DNA of 41,866 nt from Bacteroidia bacterium. Lineage in GTDB: Bacteria > Bacteroidota > Bacteroidia > Chitinophagales > Saprospiraceae. The DNA lies in the NCBI GenBank assembly GCA_030426765.1, contig JAUHXV010000028.1, positions 1 to 41,866 of the forward strand, in the 5' to 3' direction. Position numbers and translations under genes: made by a program. The notes under the pieces are model-generated. The model did not search any database. It was not told the origin of the DNA and saw only the letters and a program-made list of their open reading frames with translations. Of the stretch, positions 15,543-24,456 are shown piece after piece; the stretch's first letter is position 1, and each line of letters begins with the position of its first letter.

Positions 15543-16571
15543 ATGCCACCACTAACCGCCAATCTGATCAGTGATACGGTGACGAAACCCACCGCCGGAA
15601 TGCTTGAAGCGATGATGACCGCCGAGGTGGGAGATGATGTGTTTGAGCAGGATCCAACGACGCGTGCGCTGGAACAAAAAATGGCAGAGATGTTTGGGCA
15701 TGAGGCAGCTTTGTTTTGTCCCTCCGGAACTATGGCCAATCAGATCGCCATTAAAGCACAGACACAACCGCTGGATGAGATATTATGCGATGAGATCGCC
15801 CACATATATCGCTACGAACTCGGCGGCTACGGTTTTCACTCCGGCGTCAGCATCCATGTGATGCGTGGAGAGCGCGGCATCGTCACGCCGGAAATGGTCA
15901 AGGCGGCCATCAAACCCAAAGCTGACTGGAATCCAGTGACGCGTCTGCTCTGCCTTGAGAATTCAATAAACATGGCCGGAGGGAACTATTACACCTTTGA
16001 CGAGATCCTGGCCCTCACGGAAACCGCCCACTCGAGCGGATTGAGAACACATCTTGATGGTGCACGTCTCTTTAACGTACTGGTCGAAACCGGGGACACA
16101 CCAAAGGCATATGGCGGACAGTTTGACAGCATCTCCATCTGCCTCTCCAAAGGATTGGGTGCGCCTGTGGGTAGCGTGCTGATCAGTGATCGCGAGACAA
16201 TCGCGATGGCCAGGAGAATCCGAAAAGTTATGGGCGGTGGTATGCGACAGGTCGGCTATCTGGCAGCAGCCGGCATCTATGCACTTGATCACCATATCCA
16301 TCGATTGAAAGAAGATCATCAGCGAGCGCGTAAGAGTGCTGAGAAGCTGAAGCAATTGAATTGGGTCAGTGAAGTACTTCCTGTCAAAACCAATATTGTC
16401 ATTTTTCGCGTCGCCGATCATGTGACTGCCCGTCAGGTAGAATCTGCATTGAATCAACAGCACATACTGAGTGTTGCCATTGATCCTCACCACATTCGGT
16501 GGGTGTTTCATCTGGACATAAATGACGAAATGACGGCTCTTATCGAAAATTTAGGCAACGATATCTTTTAA
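15543..16571 (+). CDS. ltaE: Low-specificity threonine aldolase
   Basis: A 342-residue PLP enzyme of the aromatic amino acid beta-eliminating lyase/threonine aldolase family, which splits L-threonine or allo-threonine into glycine and acetaldehyde. Family motifs run in order: LISDTVTKPTAGM, EVGDDVFEQDPT near the start, CPSGTMANQIAIK, HLDGARLFN and the PLP-binding lysine K203 in SKGLGAPVGS. GGGMRQVGYLAAAGIYALD follows. Length and start (MPPLTANLISDT) are normal for the family. It is divergent from the carboxyltransferase gene, with which it may share control through the palindrome at 15426-15443, and is followed by an LVIVD-repeat secreted protein on the same strand. Which threonine isomer it prefers cannot be told from the sequence. 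Confidence 0.9.
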   Translation: MPPLTANLISDTVTKPTAGMLEAMMTAEVGDDVFEQDPTTRALEQKMAEMFGHEAALFCPSGTMANQIAIKAQTQPLDEILCDEIAHIYRYELGGYGFHSGVSIHVMRGERGIVTPEMVKAAIKPKADWNPVTRLLCLENSINMAGGNYYTFDEILALTETAHSSGLRTHLDGARLFNVLVETGDTPKAYGGQFDSISICLSKGLGAPVGSVLISDRETIAMARRIRKVMGGGMRQVGYLAAAGIYALDHHIHRLKEDHQRARKSAEKLKQLNWVSEVLPVKTNIVIFRVADHVTARQVESALNQQHILSVAIDPHHIRWVFHLDINDEMTALIENLGNDIF

Positions 16572-16634
16572 TAGTCGTTTAAAAGATTGATCTTTATTGA
16601 TCACACACGTGTTATAAAGGAAAAGACTTCCCAC

Positions 16635-18308
16635 ATGAGAATATTTGTTTTACTGGCCCTTCTTTCCCCATTTTGTATATCAGCGCAGGAATCGATGAAC
16701 ATGACCCTTGTGGGTAGTCTCGATATTCCTGACCTTCCCACTCGTTTTGGTGCGGAATACAATGACTGCTGGGGATATACCACTGCAGGAGGTGTCGAGA
16801 TCGCCGTGATTGGCGGAACTGAAGATATTTTCTTTATTGACCTTTCTGTTCCCTCAGAGCCTGATCTGGTGTACACGTATCACGTACTGAATTCACCATC
16901 GGGGTCGGACAATAAATCTCTGTGGCGTGATTTTAAAAGTTATGGCGACTACGTTTATGCGGTGGCAGATGAAGGTACCGCCGGGCTTCTGATCTTTGAC
17001 ATGAGTGGTGCACCTGAGACGATCACCATGGTCAATCAAACGAATGAGTTCTGGGACAAAACCCACAACATATACATTGATGAGGAAAATGGAAAGTTAT
17101 ATGGAGCCGGATCAAACACAGTCAATAACGGACTGGTCATCATCGATCTGACTTCTGATCCTGCTGATCCTGATGAGTTTTGGAATGTTCCGCTGAATGG
17201 TTCAGGTGGCGGATATGTACACGATGTTTTTGTGCGGGATAATATCGCTTACTGCAGTCATGGAAGTTTGCAAAAACTACAGATGTACGACTTCAGTGAT
17301 TTACCTAACTTCTCAATTGCCGGTACAGTGGAAAACTATCCTGATCCAGGATACAACCACAGCAGCTGGCTGAATGCAGAAGGTGATCAACTCGTCATGT
17401 GTGATGAAACGCACGGTACCTCGGTAAAACTTGTCGATATCTCTGACCCTTTTGATGTATCCTCTGAAGACTTTGAGACCTTCTATTCTGAATTGCTCGG
17501 ACCGGATGCACCGGGTGCCAGTGTGGCGCACAATCCATTTATCCTGGGCGACCTGGTGTACATCTCGTATTACCATGATGGCGTTCAGGTATTTAATATC
17601 ACCAATCCCGACGACATCACGTTACTGGCCTATTATGACACATATCCGGATCACGAAAATTACAATGGCTATAGAGGTTGCTGGGGCGTGTATCCTTTTT
17701 TTGCTTCCGGACTTATCATTGGTTCTGATCAGAGCACCGGACTTTATGTACTTGAAATCGATGCATTGCCTTTAGCGATTGATTATATTTCTTTTGAAGC
17801 GTATCGAAGACCCACAGCGGTCAAGTTAAACTGGGTGATAGCCGACGCTTCCTTTGGCAATACTTTTGAAATTCAGCGATCTGCGGATGGCGGAAAAACA
17901 TTTGAAACGATTGGACATACTGCTCTGAAAGACGGGCAGGACAAATATGAGTTTTACGATTACACCGCTGCCGCTTCCGTTCGATATGGTTACCGGATCA
18001 ATTTTTTACAGGAGGATGGTTCATTTATTCCTTCCCCACTTCGTTTTGTCAGAACCGCTTCAAACGGACATCATTTCAGGGTTGTCAATCCCGTTTCGTC
18101 TTCATTGGTCATTGATATCCTGAGACCTTATGACGAGCTGAATTTTACACTTTATGATATTGAAGGGCGTCCGGTCATGGAACAAAACACTTCATATCCG
18201 GGAAGCCGAATGGACTTTGATATCAGTTTGCTGCCTGTTGGACATTATGTCCTTTCTATTCAGACGGATGAAGGTGCTGAAAATATTGTTATTCAGAAAT
18301 CGGAATAA
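16635..18308 (+). CDS. Choice-of-anchor B (LVIVD-repeat) protein with T9SS tail
   Basis: A 557-residue surface protein. The ATG at 16635 gives a signal peptide (MRIFVLLALLSPFCISAQ); an upstream in-frame codon at 16587 would place 16 hydrophilic residues before it. The body has LVIVD-type repeats expected to form a beta-propeller-like fold: FFIDLSVPSEPD, LLIFDMSG, LVIIDLTSDPADPDEF, VKLVDISDPFDV and VQVFNITNPDDI. This layout matches the choice-of-anchor B family of secreted proteins, whose role is not known. A fibronectin-like linker (about 390-465) leads to a C-terminal domain with FTLYDIEGRPV and LPVGHYVLSIQTDEG, which looks like a type A T9SS sorting domain, although the usual YPNP opening is degraded to VVNPVSSS. 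It is convergent with the DUF3276 gene (33 bp gap). Confidence 0.85.
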   Translation: MRIFVLLALLSPFCISAQESMNMTLVGSLDIPDLPTRFGAEYNDCWGYTTAGGVEIAVIGGTEDIFFIDLSVPSEPDLVYTYHVLNSPSGSDNKSLWRDFKSYGDYVYAVADEGTAGLLIFDMSGAPETITMVNQTNEFWDKTHNIYIDEENGKLYGAGSNTVNNGLVIIDLTSDPADPDEFWNVPLNGSGGGYVHDVFVRDNIAYCSHGSLQKLQMYDFSDLPNFSIAGTVENYPDPGYNHSSWLNAEGDQLVMCDETHGTSVKLVDISDPFDVSSEDFETFYSELLGPDAPGASVAHNPFILGDLVYISYYHDGVQVFNITNPDDITLLAYYDTYPDHENYNGYRGCWGVYPFFASGLIIGSDQSTGLYVLEIDALPLAIDYISFEAYRRPTAVKLNWVIADASFGNTFEIQRSADGGKTFETIGHTALKDGQDKYEFYDYTAAASVRYGYRINFLQEDGSFIPSPLRFVRTASNGHHFRVVNPVSSSLVIDILRPYDELNFTLYDIEGRPVMEQNTSYPGSRMDFDISLLPVGHYVLSIQTDEGAENIVIQKSE

Positions 18309-18341
18309 CGTATTTGGTTTTTGGGTCTGGCGGAAATCAGT

Positions 18342-18743
18342 TTACCAGGACATATTGCCCGGATCATCAGCATCATGGCTGTCCTTCTTGTCATCAGACG
18401 ATGAAGTATCTCCCTCCTGATTTTCCTGATCGAGTTGGTTAGCCTCCCACTCCGCCTGCTTGCGATCAAATTCTTCATAATCGTAATCCGGCATCAGGTC
18501 CTCTTTCACATGGTCGATGACTTCCTGAAGGGAACTCAAAAAGCGATTAAAATCCTCTTTGTACAAAAAGATTTTATGTCGCTCATAGTGGTCTGAATTG
18601 TGCTTTTTGGTGCTTTCCGTCAGCGTCACATAATAGTCCTCGCCTCGCGTCTTGCGGACATCAAAAAAGTAAGTCCTTCTGCTCCCGGCCTTAACCTTTT
18701 TGGAGAAGACATTATCAAATCTGGAATCGTTCGTGTTCGACAT
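18342..18743 (-). CDS. DUF3276 / PUR-alpha-like nucleic-acid-binding protein
   Basis: A 133-residue cytosolic protein. Residues about 8-85 (FSKKVKAGSRRTYFFDVRKT, DYYVTLTESTK, HKIFLYKEDFNRFLSSLQEV) match the DUF3276/PUR domain found throughout Bacteroidota, related to eukaryotic Pur-alpha, which binds single-stranded DNA and RNA. The C-terminal 45 residues are acidic and low-complexity (Asp/Glu/Gln/Ser rich) and probably disordered. I chose ATG 18743 (MSNTNDS) over an in-frame ATG three codons upstream because it fits the leader length after a perfect TAGATTTG box at 18771-18764. The role in Bacteroidota is not well defined; a nucleoid or RNA-binding function is inferred. Confidence 0.85.
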   Translation of the reverse strand: MSNTNDSRFDNVFSKKVKAGSRRTYFFDVRKTRGEDYYVTLTESTKKHNSDHYERHKIFLYKEDFNRFLSSLQEVIDHVKEDLMPDYDYEEFDRKQAEWEANQLDQENQEGDTSSSDDKKDSHDADDPGNMSW

Positions 18744-18763
18744 ACCACACAATTTTAGTATTA

Positions 18764-18771
18764 CAAATCTA
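18764..18771 (-). promoter_or_regulatory. Promoter -7 box (TAGATTTG) of the DUF3276 gene
   Basis: A perfect TAnnTTTG on the minus strand, ending 20 nt before the ATG at 18743. No clear -33 TTTG is seen. Confidence 0.5.
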
Positions 18772-18820
18772 AACTTATAATTGGAATATCCTAATCTTGA
18801 GCGGTTTCAGGGAGACAGTC

Positions 18821-20614
18821 TTACCCTTCCTCAGAGGCCATAGACGAGGCCAGTTGCTGTTGTTGCCACAACTCAAAGTAATGCCCTCGCCGGTCCAGGA
18901 GGTCATCATGACTACCCTCTTCCACGAGCTTACCTTTATCCAGGACAAGGATTTTGTCGTAGTCCAGCATACCCAGGATTCGGTGTGTAATTATGAGTGA
19001 TGTTTTATTGGCCAGCTCCCGGTTGAGAAAATCTATGATGGTATGTTCCGTATGCGTATCCACGGCGGAAAGACAATCGTCAAGAATGACCAGTTCGGGG
19101 TGCCGGATCAACGCTCTCGCGATAGAGATCCTTTGCTTCTGTCCGCCGGATAAGGTCACGCCTCTCTCGCCAATGCGCGTCTGAAAACCATTGGGCAGTT
19201 CCATGATATCATCGTATACCGAAGCGTGCCGGGTGTAATCCGCAATGACATTTTTATCCGCATCCGGCTGACCAAATTTTACATTCGCCTCAATGGTATC
19301 GGAGAATAAAAACACGTCCTGTGGGACATACGCGATCCGACTGCGCAGCGAAGCCAGATCGTAGTCTTTAAGCGGCAGATCATCGATGCGGATCTCGCCT
19401 TCAGTGGGTTCGAACATCCGCAAAAGGAGATCTGCGACGGTAGATTTTCCGGAGGCGGTCTTTCCGATGATCGCCACTTTCTGGCCGGGTTCGATCGTAA
19501 ATGTCAGTTGGTCAATGGCTTTTATCCCTGAATCCGGATACACAAAAGTGACATTGTCAAACGAGATTTTACCCTGGATATCTGCTTGGTGTGTACCGGT
19601 ATTTCGGATAGCAGAAGGTGTGCTGAGAAACTCATTGATCCTACCCTGGGAAACATTGGCCTGTTGGATGATCGAGGCGATCCATCCAATGGCAGTGACC
19701 GGCCAGGTCAGCATATTAATATAAATCACAAACTCCGCAATATTACCGGTTGTGATGGTGTCGTCAAATACCTGAAGGCCACCCACATAAATCACGAGGA
19801 TCGTACTCAAGCCGATCAGCACCATCATCAGGGGAATAAACATCGCTTCGACAAAAGCGAGCGACATACTTTTCGTTTTATAATCCTGGCTTTCCTGATC
19901 GAAGTGCTTTCCAAATGCCTTTTCCTGGGTGTAGGATTTTACCAGACGGATACCAGAAAACACTTCCTGCGTGATCGCGGTCAGGTGACTCAATTTGGCC
20001 TGAATAAACTGACTGCGCCGCTGGATGATCCGGCTGACATAATAAATGGATAATGAAAGAATCGGAAGCGGAAGTAACGAATACAAGGTCAGTCGAACAT
20101 CGACCTTAAGCATAGCATAGATCACCATGACAAACAGCGTGACCAGATTGATACCATACAAAAGCGCAGGGCCCAGATACATCCTCACCTTATTGACATC
20201 CTCCACAATCCGGGCCATCATGTCACCGGTTTTATTGCGCCGGTAAAATGCTTTGTCCAGCAACTGATAGTGATCGTAAATCTGCTTGCGCAGATCGTAC
20301 TCAATCAGGCGCGACATCACAATAATCGTCTGCCGCATAAAATACATAAACACACCCATCGTCAGCGCCAGGAGAATCACAAGTCCGCCAAACCGAAATA
20401 AGGCTCCTTTGAGGGTCGTCATGATGACCTCCTGCTCGGAAGCGTCAGCCACCTGGTATGCTTCTAACTGAGCCAATACAAAATCCAATGCCTCCCGGAT
20501 GACCTGAGGCTGCCACGCCCTGAAATAATTGCCGGCAGCGACAAATATGATTCCCAGCAGAAGATGGTATTTATACTTGAGAAAGTATTTTGTAAGTACG
20601 CGAAGATTTCCCAA
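18821..20614 (-). CDS. ABC exporter, membrane and ATPase fused (MdlA/YheI-like)
   Basis: A 597-residue type IV (B-family) ABC half-transporter of the inner membrane. Six membrane helices lie in residues about 15-320, then the nucleotide-binding domain: Walker A GKTASGKST (384-392), Q-loop VPQDVFLF (430-437), signature LSGGQ (488-492), Walker B LVILDD (508-513) and H-loop H544. The residue after Walker B Asp512 is Asp513 where a catalytic Glu is normal, a feature of the degenerate half of heterodimeric exporters such as those of the MdlA/YheI group. No partner gene is adjacent. The frame has no ATG before the first helix; the TTG at 20614 is preferred because a TATCTTG box ends 23 nt upstream and the stop codon shortly before leaves few alternatives. 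The substrate (lipid, peptide or drug) is unknown. Confidence 0.88.
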   Translation of the reverse strand: MGNLRVLTKYFLKYKYHLLLGIIFVAAGNYFRAWQPQVIREALDFVLAQLEAYQVADASEQEVIMTTLKGALFRFGGLVILLALTMGVFMYFMRQTIIVMSRLIEYDLRKQIYDHYQLLDKAFYRRNKTGDMMARIVEDVNKVRMYLGPALLYGINLVTLFVMVIYAMLKVDVRLTLYSLLPLPILSLSIYYVSRIIQRRSQFIQAKLSHLTAITQEVFSGIRLVKSYTQEKAFGKHFDQESQDYKTKSMSLAFVEAMFIPLMMVLIGLSTILVIYVGGLQVFDDTITTGNIAEFVIYINMLTWPVTAIGWIASIIQQANVSQGRINEFLSTPSAIRNTGTHQADIQGKISFDNVTFVYPDSGIKAIDQLTFTIEPGQKVAIIGKTASGKSTVADLLLRMFEPTEGEIRIDDLPLKDYDLASLRSRIAYVPQDVFLFSDTIEANVKFGQPDADKNVIADYTRHASVYDDIMELPNGFQTRIGERGVTLSGGQKQRISIARALIRHPELVILDDCLSAVDTHTEHTIIDFLNRELANKTSLIITHRILGMLDYDKILVLDKGKLVEEGSHDDLLDRRGHYFELWQQQQLASSMASEEG

Positions 20615-20637
20615 ACGGTGATGTGATTATCTTTTCG

Positions 20638-20644
20638 CAAGATA
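20638..20644 (-). promoter_or_regulatory. Promoter -7 box (TATCTTG) of the ABC exporter
   Basis: TATCTTG on the minus strand, 23 nt before the TTG start at 20614, in the 90-bp gap after the helix-hairpin-helix gene. It suggests the exporter can be transcribed on its own as well as by read-through. Confidence 0.45.
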
Positions 20645-20704
20645 GGACAACCTGCAGACATGAATTGTTTACAGTTAAACCAGATTTTACAGCGATAATG
20701 GAAA

Positions 20705-21463
20705 TTATGAGGGATTCCGCAAGCTCTCCTGATATACTCTGAGCTTTCTCCATTCGCCATGTGATGCCATCATGGCCTGTCGGGCCCAGCTTGTCGGATC
20801 CTGAGTTTTGTAGATCCCTCCGGCTTCATCCAGCCATTTTCTCAGGTCGTCCGCTGATGTAGCTGATAATTTCTCCCAGGTGTCAACGCCATGTGACTGA
20901 AGCAACTCTGCGGTTTTGGGACCGACCCCAAGCACCAGGGTAAGATCATTTTCGGTGACCTGCCGGCCGATCAGCTTACTGACATGCTCAAAAGATATGC
21001 TGGTCGTCACCGGCTGACTTATTTTTCTGGAAGGCTTTCTTTTGGACGTAGATTTTTCCAAATCCTCCTGAATGATTTTAATTCGCTGTTCGTAGGTATC
21101 AAGGGCTGCATGTAAGGAATCAAAAGCAGTTTTATGTTCCTGATATTCATGTTCCTGCTGCCTTGCCTTCATCTGGTGGTCGTAAATGATCTTCGCCTGG
21201 TCGGCGATCTTTTGCTTGTAGTCTTCTACTTCCTCCGCGAGCGCAGACTTCTGCTTTTGCACCTCACTGAGCCTGTTGACTACTTCAGCCGTTCGTTGAC
21301 GCTCTTCTTCCATCGCCTGGTCGAGGGCCTGATATTTACTCTTCAATCCCCACGAATTGATGTAGCACAGGAGAATTCCCAGCAACATCGAACCGATCAC
21401 TATGATCAGGGTCTCTGCTACCAGCAGGAAAGTCTCGTTATTAAATATGCTCAGCAAAATCAT
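20705..21463 (-). CDS. Membrane protein with coiled coil and C-terminal helix-hairpin-helix domain
   Basis: A 252-residue protein with one N-terminal membrane helix (residues about 12-36, LLVAETLIIVIGSMLLGILL), a long coiled coil (about 42-140, rich in Glu/Gln/Lys), a basic linker (STSKRKPSRK) and a C-terminal helix-hairpin-helix module (about 172-252). The module opens LTLVLGVGPKTAELLQSHGV and continues with a WARQAMMASHGEW segment. Such GVGPK modules bind DNA or mediate protein contacts in many proteins; in Bacteroidota this C-terminal form is common on membrane-anchored proteins of unknown role. It starts 19 bp after the OmpA-like gene, so the two are likely co-transcribed. Its place on the far side of ComEC is suggestive but not proof of a competence role. 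Confidence 0.75.
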   Translation of the reverse strand: MILLSIFNNETFLLVAETLIIVIGSMLLGILLCYINSWGLKSKYQALDQAMEEERQRTAEVVNRLSEVQKQKSALAEEVEDYKQKIADQAKIIYDHQMKARQQEHEYQEHKTAFDSLHAALDTYEQRIKIIQEDLEKSTSKRKPSRKISQPVTTSISFEHVSKLIGRQVTENDLTLVLGVGPKTAELLQSHGVDTWEKLSATSADDLRKWLDEAGGIYKTQDPTSWARQAMMASHGEWRKLRVYQESLRNPS

Positions 21464-21482
21464 GCCTGATTAAATTTTTACA

Positions 21483-22256
21483 CTACTCATAATATACCAC
21501 CACACAGCGATTGCGAAAGGCTAGCGGATGATGACGTTGTCCCGTCGATATGGCAATCTGCTCTTCACGCCATCCCTCACCGACGAGCTTATCCCTGACA
21601 TACAATGCGCGTTCGTGTGCAACATCGGACGCCTCTGCAATCCCGCTGCCATCTGCTGTTCCAGTGAGGTGAATGATCTCACTCCTGTGCTTTGATGCTT
21701 TTCCCAACCATTGCATCAGGCGATCCGTCATAATCTTCGGTAATGCGATGGAGTCTTTTAGAGGAAAACACAATTCAAATGTGTCCGTACCGGATTGCAT
21801 GAGACTCGAAGCACTCACCCGTTCAAATCGAATCGACTCAAATGGCTTGGAACGCACATCTCCGTTGATCGGTTGCACATCCACTTCGGTGAGGATACGC
21901 CGACGATCCACCTGAAAGTACGGCAGGACATTTGCTACGCGCTGGACTGCCAATTCCTTGAGTTGGGCAAGAGAATCCCTTTCATCTCTGAAAAAAAATC
22001 CTCGCACAATAAGTATTTCATCCATCGTATCGACACGCTCTACCCCGTCCTTCAACAATCCGAAATCCGGTCCTGACAAAGGATCGGCTGAAGCCCAATG
22101 AAAGGCCATCGGATGCACATTTTCTTCAGAATAGGACGGCCAGGACGTTTCCCGGTCCAACCCCATTTTGGGAACAATCTCTCGGACATACAGCCAAAAA
22201 CAAAAGCAGAGCCAACCGGCCAGCAGCGCTATATATGCCAGGTTCCTGTTCTTCAA
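21483..22256 (-). CDS. Membrane-anchored degenerate OmpA-like protein
   Basis: A 257-residue protein with an N-terminal membrane anchor (residues about 7-24, AYIALLAGWLCFCFWLYV) and a C-terminal region resembling the OmpA peptidoglycan-binding domain. LTGTADGSGIAEASDVAHER corresponds to the GHTDxxG...N..LS..RA motif, followed by AISTGQRHH and RNRCVVVYYE in place of NRRV. The Asp and Arg that grip diaminopimelate are partly kept, so binding of the cell wall is possible but uncertain. The middle part has no recognised family. The start is a TTG at 22256; the frame has no ATG nearby and the TTG lies immediately before the KNRNLAY anchor. It is the first gene of a minus-strand unit with the helix-hairpin-helix gene and is divergent from comEC (88 bp). 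Confidence 0.6.
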   Translation of the reverse strand: MKNRNLAYIALLAGWLCFCFWLYVREIVPKMGLDRETSWPSYSEENVHPMAFHWASADPLSGPDFGLLKDGVERVDTMDEILIVRGFFFRDERDSLAQLKELAVQRVANVLPYFQVDRRRILTEVDVQPINGDVRSKPFESIRFERVSASSLMQSGTDTFELCFPLKDSIALPKIMTDRLMQWLGKASKHRSEIIHLTGTADGSGIAEASDVAHERALYVRDKLVGEGWREEQIAISTGQRHHPLAFRNRCVVVYYE

Positions 22257-22344
22257 GGTGATACATATGTCTATTCCGGGTTTATAAGTAAAAAATCATG
22301 CCAAAAAAGGTAAAAATGCCCTTTGTACCCTGCCGGAGTCACAA

Positions 22345-24456
22345 ATGAAGGCGTTCAGGACACTCTATTATAAGACCGGAAATAACATGATCAACCTCCG
22401 AAACAGCCCATTTCTATGGTTTGCTATTCTACTGATAGTGGCGAATGGGCTGTGTGACATGACCTCTGAACAACCGTTTAGTTCCTCATTTAGTATGATG
22501 CTGGCTATCTGCACGATAGCCGGCGTCTTTTGTGGACGAAGGTATTCTTCCAAACGCACCCTTTGGCCTACCCTGGCTCTCAGCCTCTGCATCCTCACAG
22601 CCGGTGCTGTGCGTTACAACTCGTATGAACATTCACTTTTCCCTGATCCGGTCCTTGCAAAACCCACAAAAGTCCATCTGGTAGCAGAAGTCAGCAAAGT
22701 CCTGAAAGTCAAAGACCGAGCCACCACGCTCAAATGCCATTTACTGGAAGCCAATCCCATTCAAACGGATGCGAAAATTCCTGGTGATAAGTTTATACTC
22801 ATACGGATCAAGGGAAACCCTCCGGCCTTCCTTCCCGGCGATCAGCTTAGCGCCCCGGGCTGGTTAATGCCGATTCAGGCTTCGCTCAATCCGCATGCCT
22901 TTGATCTTCAGGCCTATTACAGAACCATTGGCATTCGGCATCAGATGTCCTGTGCAGATACGGCGATGCAGGTAGTGGCCGGAAAAAGACTTGCCCTGAT
23001 GCGCATCTCAGCCCATTGGCAATACAAGATGTGTAAGGTCATCAGATCCAATACTTCAGATCAGGTGGCGCAGCTCACCAATGCCCTGGTATTCGGAGAA
23101 AGAAGTTCGATGGATGCAGAAATCAGAGACGCATTTTCCGATGCCGGCGCCATGCATGTGCTTTCAGTCTCAGGCATGCATATGGCGATCATATACAGCC
23201 TGTTGTACCTCCTGCTCGGCCCACCGGGCAAAGGCACATTGCGCAAGCGATGGTGGCGATTGAGTATCTATACTATATCTATCATCCTCTACATGGCCAT
23301 CACCGGTGCCAGTCCGGCTGTCGTCAGAGCCGGAATCATGATCATGCTCTTTATACTCGGAAAATCCATGGGTTGGAACACCGGAGTCTGGAATCTCCTG
23401 GGATTCGCTGCTTTTCTGATGGCCTGGCAAGACCCGTTTATTTGGAAAAACATCGGCTTCCAGTTGTCCTTTCTGGCTATGGCGGGTATTTTATTATACA
23501 CCCAACCCATTATCCGTTTCCTCTCTTTCAAAAGCATTGTATTGCACCGGATCTGGCAAATCACAGCCGTTTCGCTCGCAGCCCAAATTTTTATTTTTCC
23601 ATTGATCCTCTTCCACTTCCATCAGTTTCCACTCACTTTTGCACTCAGTAGCCTCATCGCGATGCCGGCAGGATATCTGATCATTTTTGGTGCACTGCTC
23701 AATATCCTGCTGAGTCCGTTGTCAATCGATCTGCTCTGGTCACTCTTCGATCACACAGGCTTGCTGTTTCTTACATCCATGCAGTGGTTGGCAGAAATCA
23801 ATCCGCACATGAATTTTTCCATGCCGTTGTCAACGATGATTTTTCTTCTGGCAGCTGCGGTTGTTTTTACTGCAGGATTGATGTACCAATGGACTTCAGG
23901 AAAACCCTGGGCGACAGGATGCCTGATCGCAGCGATCCTTTCATTGAGCTGGCACCGAACAGTACAGTGGACACGCAGTGATCTGACCATGTATCACAAT
24001 TACAATGGATTCATTGTAGACCTGTTCGACAAAGGAAATTGCTATTCCCTCCAGGACAGTACAGTGTCAGACGTACAGGTTGAGTTTGTTGCCAGAGGAC
24101 AACGCGTCTATCGCGATATGATCAGTCATACGCGGTTAGACGATCATCAGGCCTATGCGCGAGCCAACCGCCATTTCTCGGTAGATGGATTCTTCTCTTC
24201 TAATCTGAGTGTTTCGTTCTGGAGTCGAAATGTTATAGTGGGTAAAAAACAAGGGCATACCCGCTACCTGGTCATCGACAAGAGCGAAGAGCCCGAATTA
24301 CTGAAAGATTTTTTGAAGCAAAACCCGGATGTCTTCACTATTCTTCCCGCAAATGCTGACAGACGATTGAAAAGTCAACTCATTGATTTTCTCCATCAAA
24401 ATAACCTCCGCTACCACGACATATCAACGGCCGGTTACCTCTCCATTCCTCTATGA
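22345..24456 (+). CDS. comEC: ComEC/Rec2 family DNA-uptake channel protein
   Basis: A 703-residue inner-membrane protein expected to carry single-stranded DNA into the cytosol during natural transformation. Two to three N-terminal helices lead into a DUF4131/OB-like periplasmic part (about 100-200; FILIRIKGNPPAFLPGDQL), and then the Competence domain of about ten helices begins at about residue 238. The family signature ALVFGERSSMD and MHVLSVSGMHMAIIYSLLYL is clear. The C-terminal metallo-beta-lactamase domain found in Bacillus ComEC is absent; a short tail of about 180 residues replaces it, as in many Bacteroidota members. An ATG at 22345 was taken; 22387 (MINLRNSPF) is also plausible. It overlaps the ComEA-like gene by four bases (ATGA), indicating translational coupling. 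Confidence 0.88.
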   Translation: MKAFRTLYYKTGNNMINLRNSPFLWFAILLIVANGLCDMTSEQPFSSSFSMMLAICTIAGVFCGRRYSSKRTLWPTLALSLCILTAGAVRYNSYEHSLFPDPVLAKPTKVHLVAEVSKVLKVKDRATTLKCHLLEANPIQTDAKIPGDKFILIRIKGNPPAFLPGDQLSAPGWLMPIQASLNPHAFDLQAYYRTIGIRHQMSCADTAMQVVAGKRLALMRISAHWQYKMCKVIRSNTSDQVAQLTNALVFGERSSMDAEIRDAFSDAGAMHVLSVSGMHMAIIYSLLYLLLGPPGKGTLRKRWWRLSIYTISIILYMAITGASPAVVRAGIMIMLFILGKSMGWNTGVWNLLGFAAFLMAWQDPFIWKNIGFQLSFLAMAGILLYTQPIIRFLSFKSIVLHRIWQITAVSLAAQIFIFPLILFHFHQFPLTFALSSLIAMPAGYLIIFGALLNILLSPLSIDLLWSLFDHTGLLFLTSMQWLAEINPHMNFSMPLSTMIFLLAAAVVFTAGLMYQWTSGKPWATGCLIAAILSLSWHRTVQWTRSDLTMYHNYNGFIVDLFDKGNCYSLQDSTVSDVQVEFVARGQRVYRDMISHTRLDDHQAYARANRHFSVDGFFSSNLSVSFWSRNVIVGKKQGHTRYLVIDKSEEPELLKDFLKQNPDVFTILPANADRRLKSQLIDFLHQNNLRYHDISTAGYLSIPL

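Noticed and set aside
16582-16595. AAAGAT-TG-ATCTTT dyad before the LVIVD-repeat gene
   Set aside because: Short, AT-rich and not at a clear promoter position; could be chance in AT-rich intergenic DNA.
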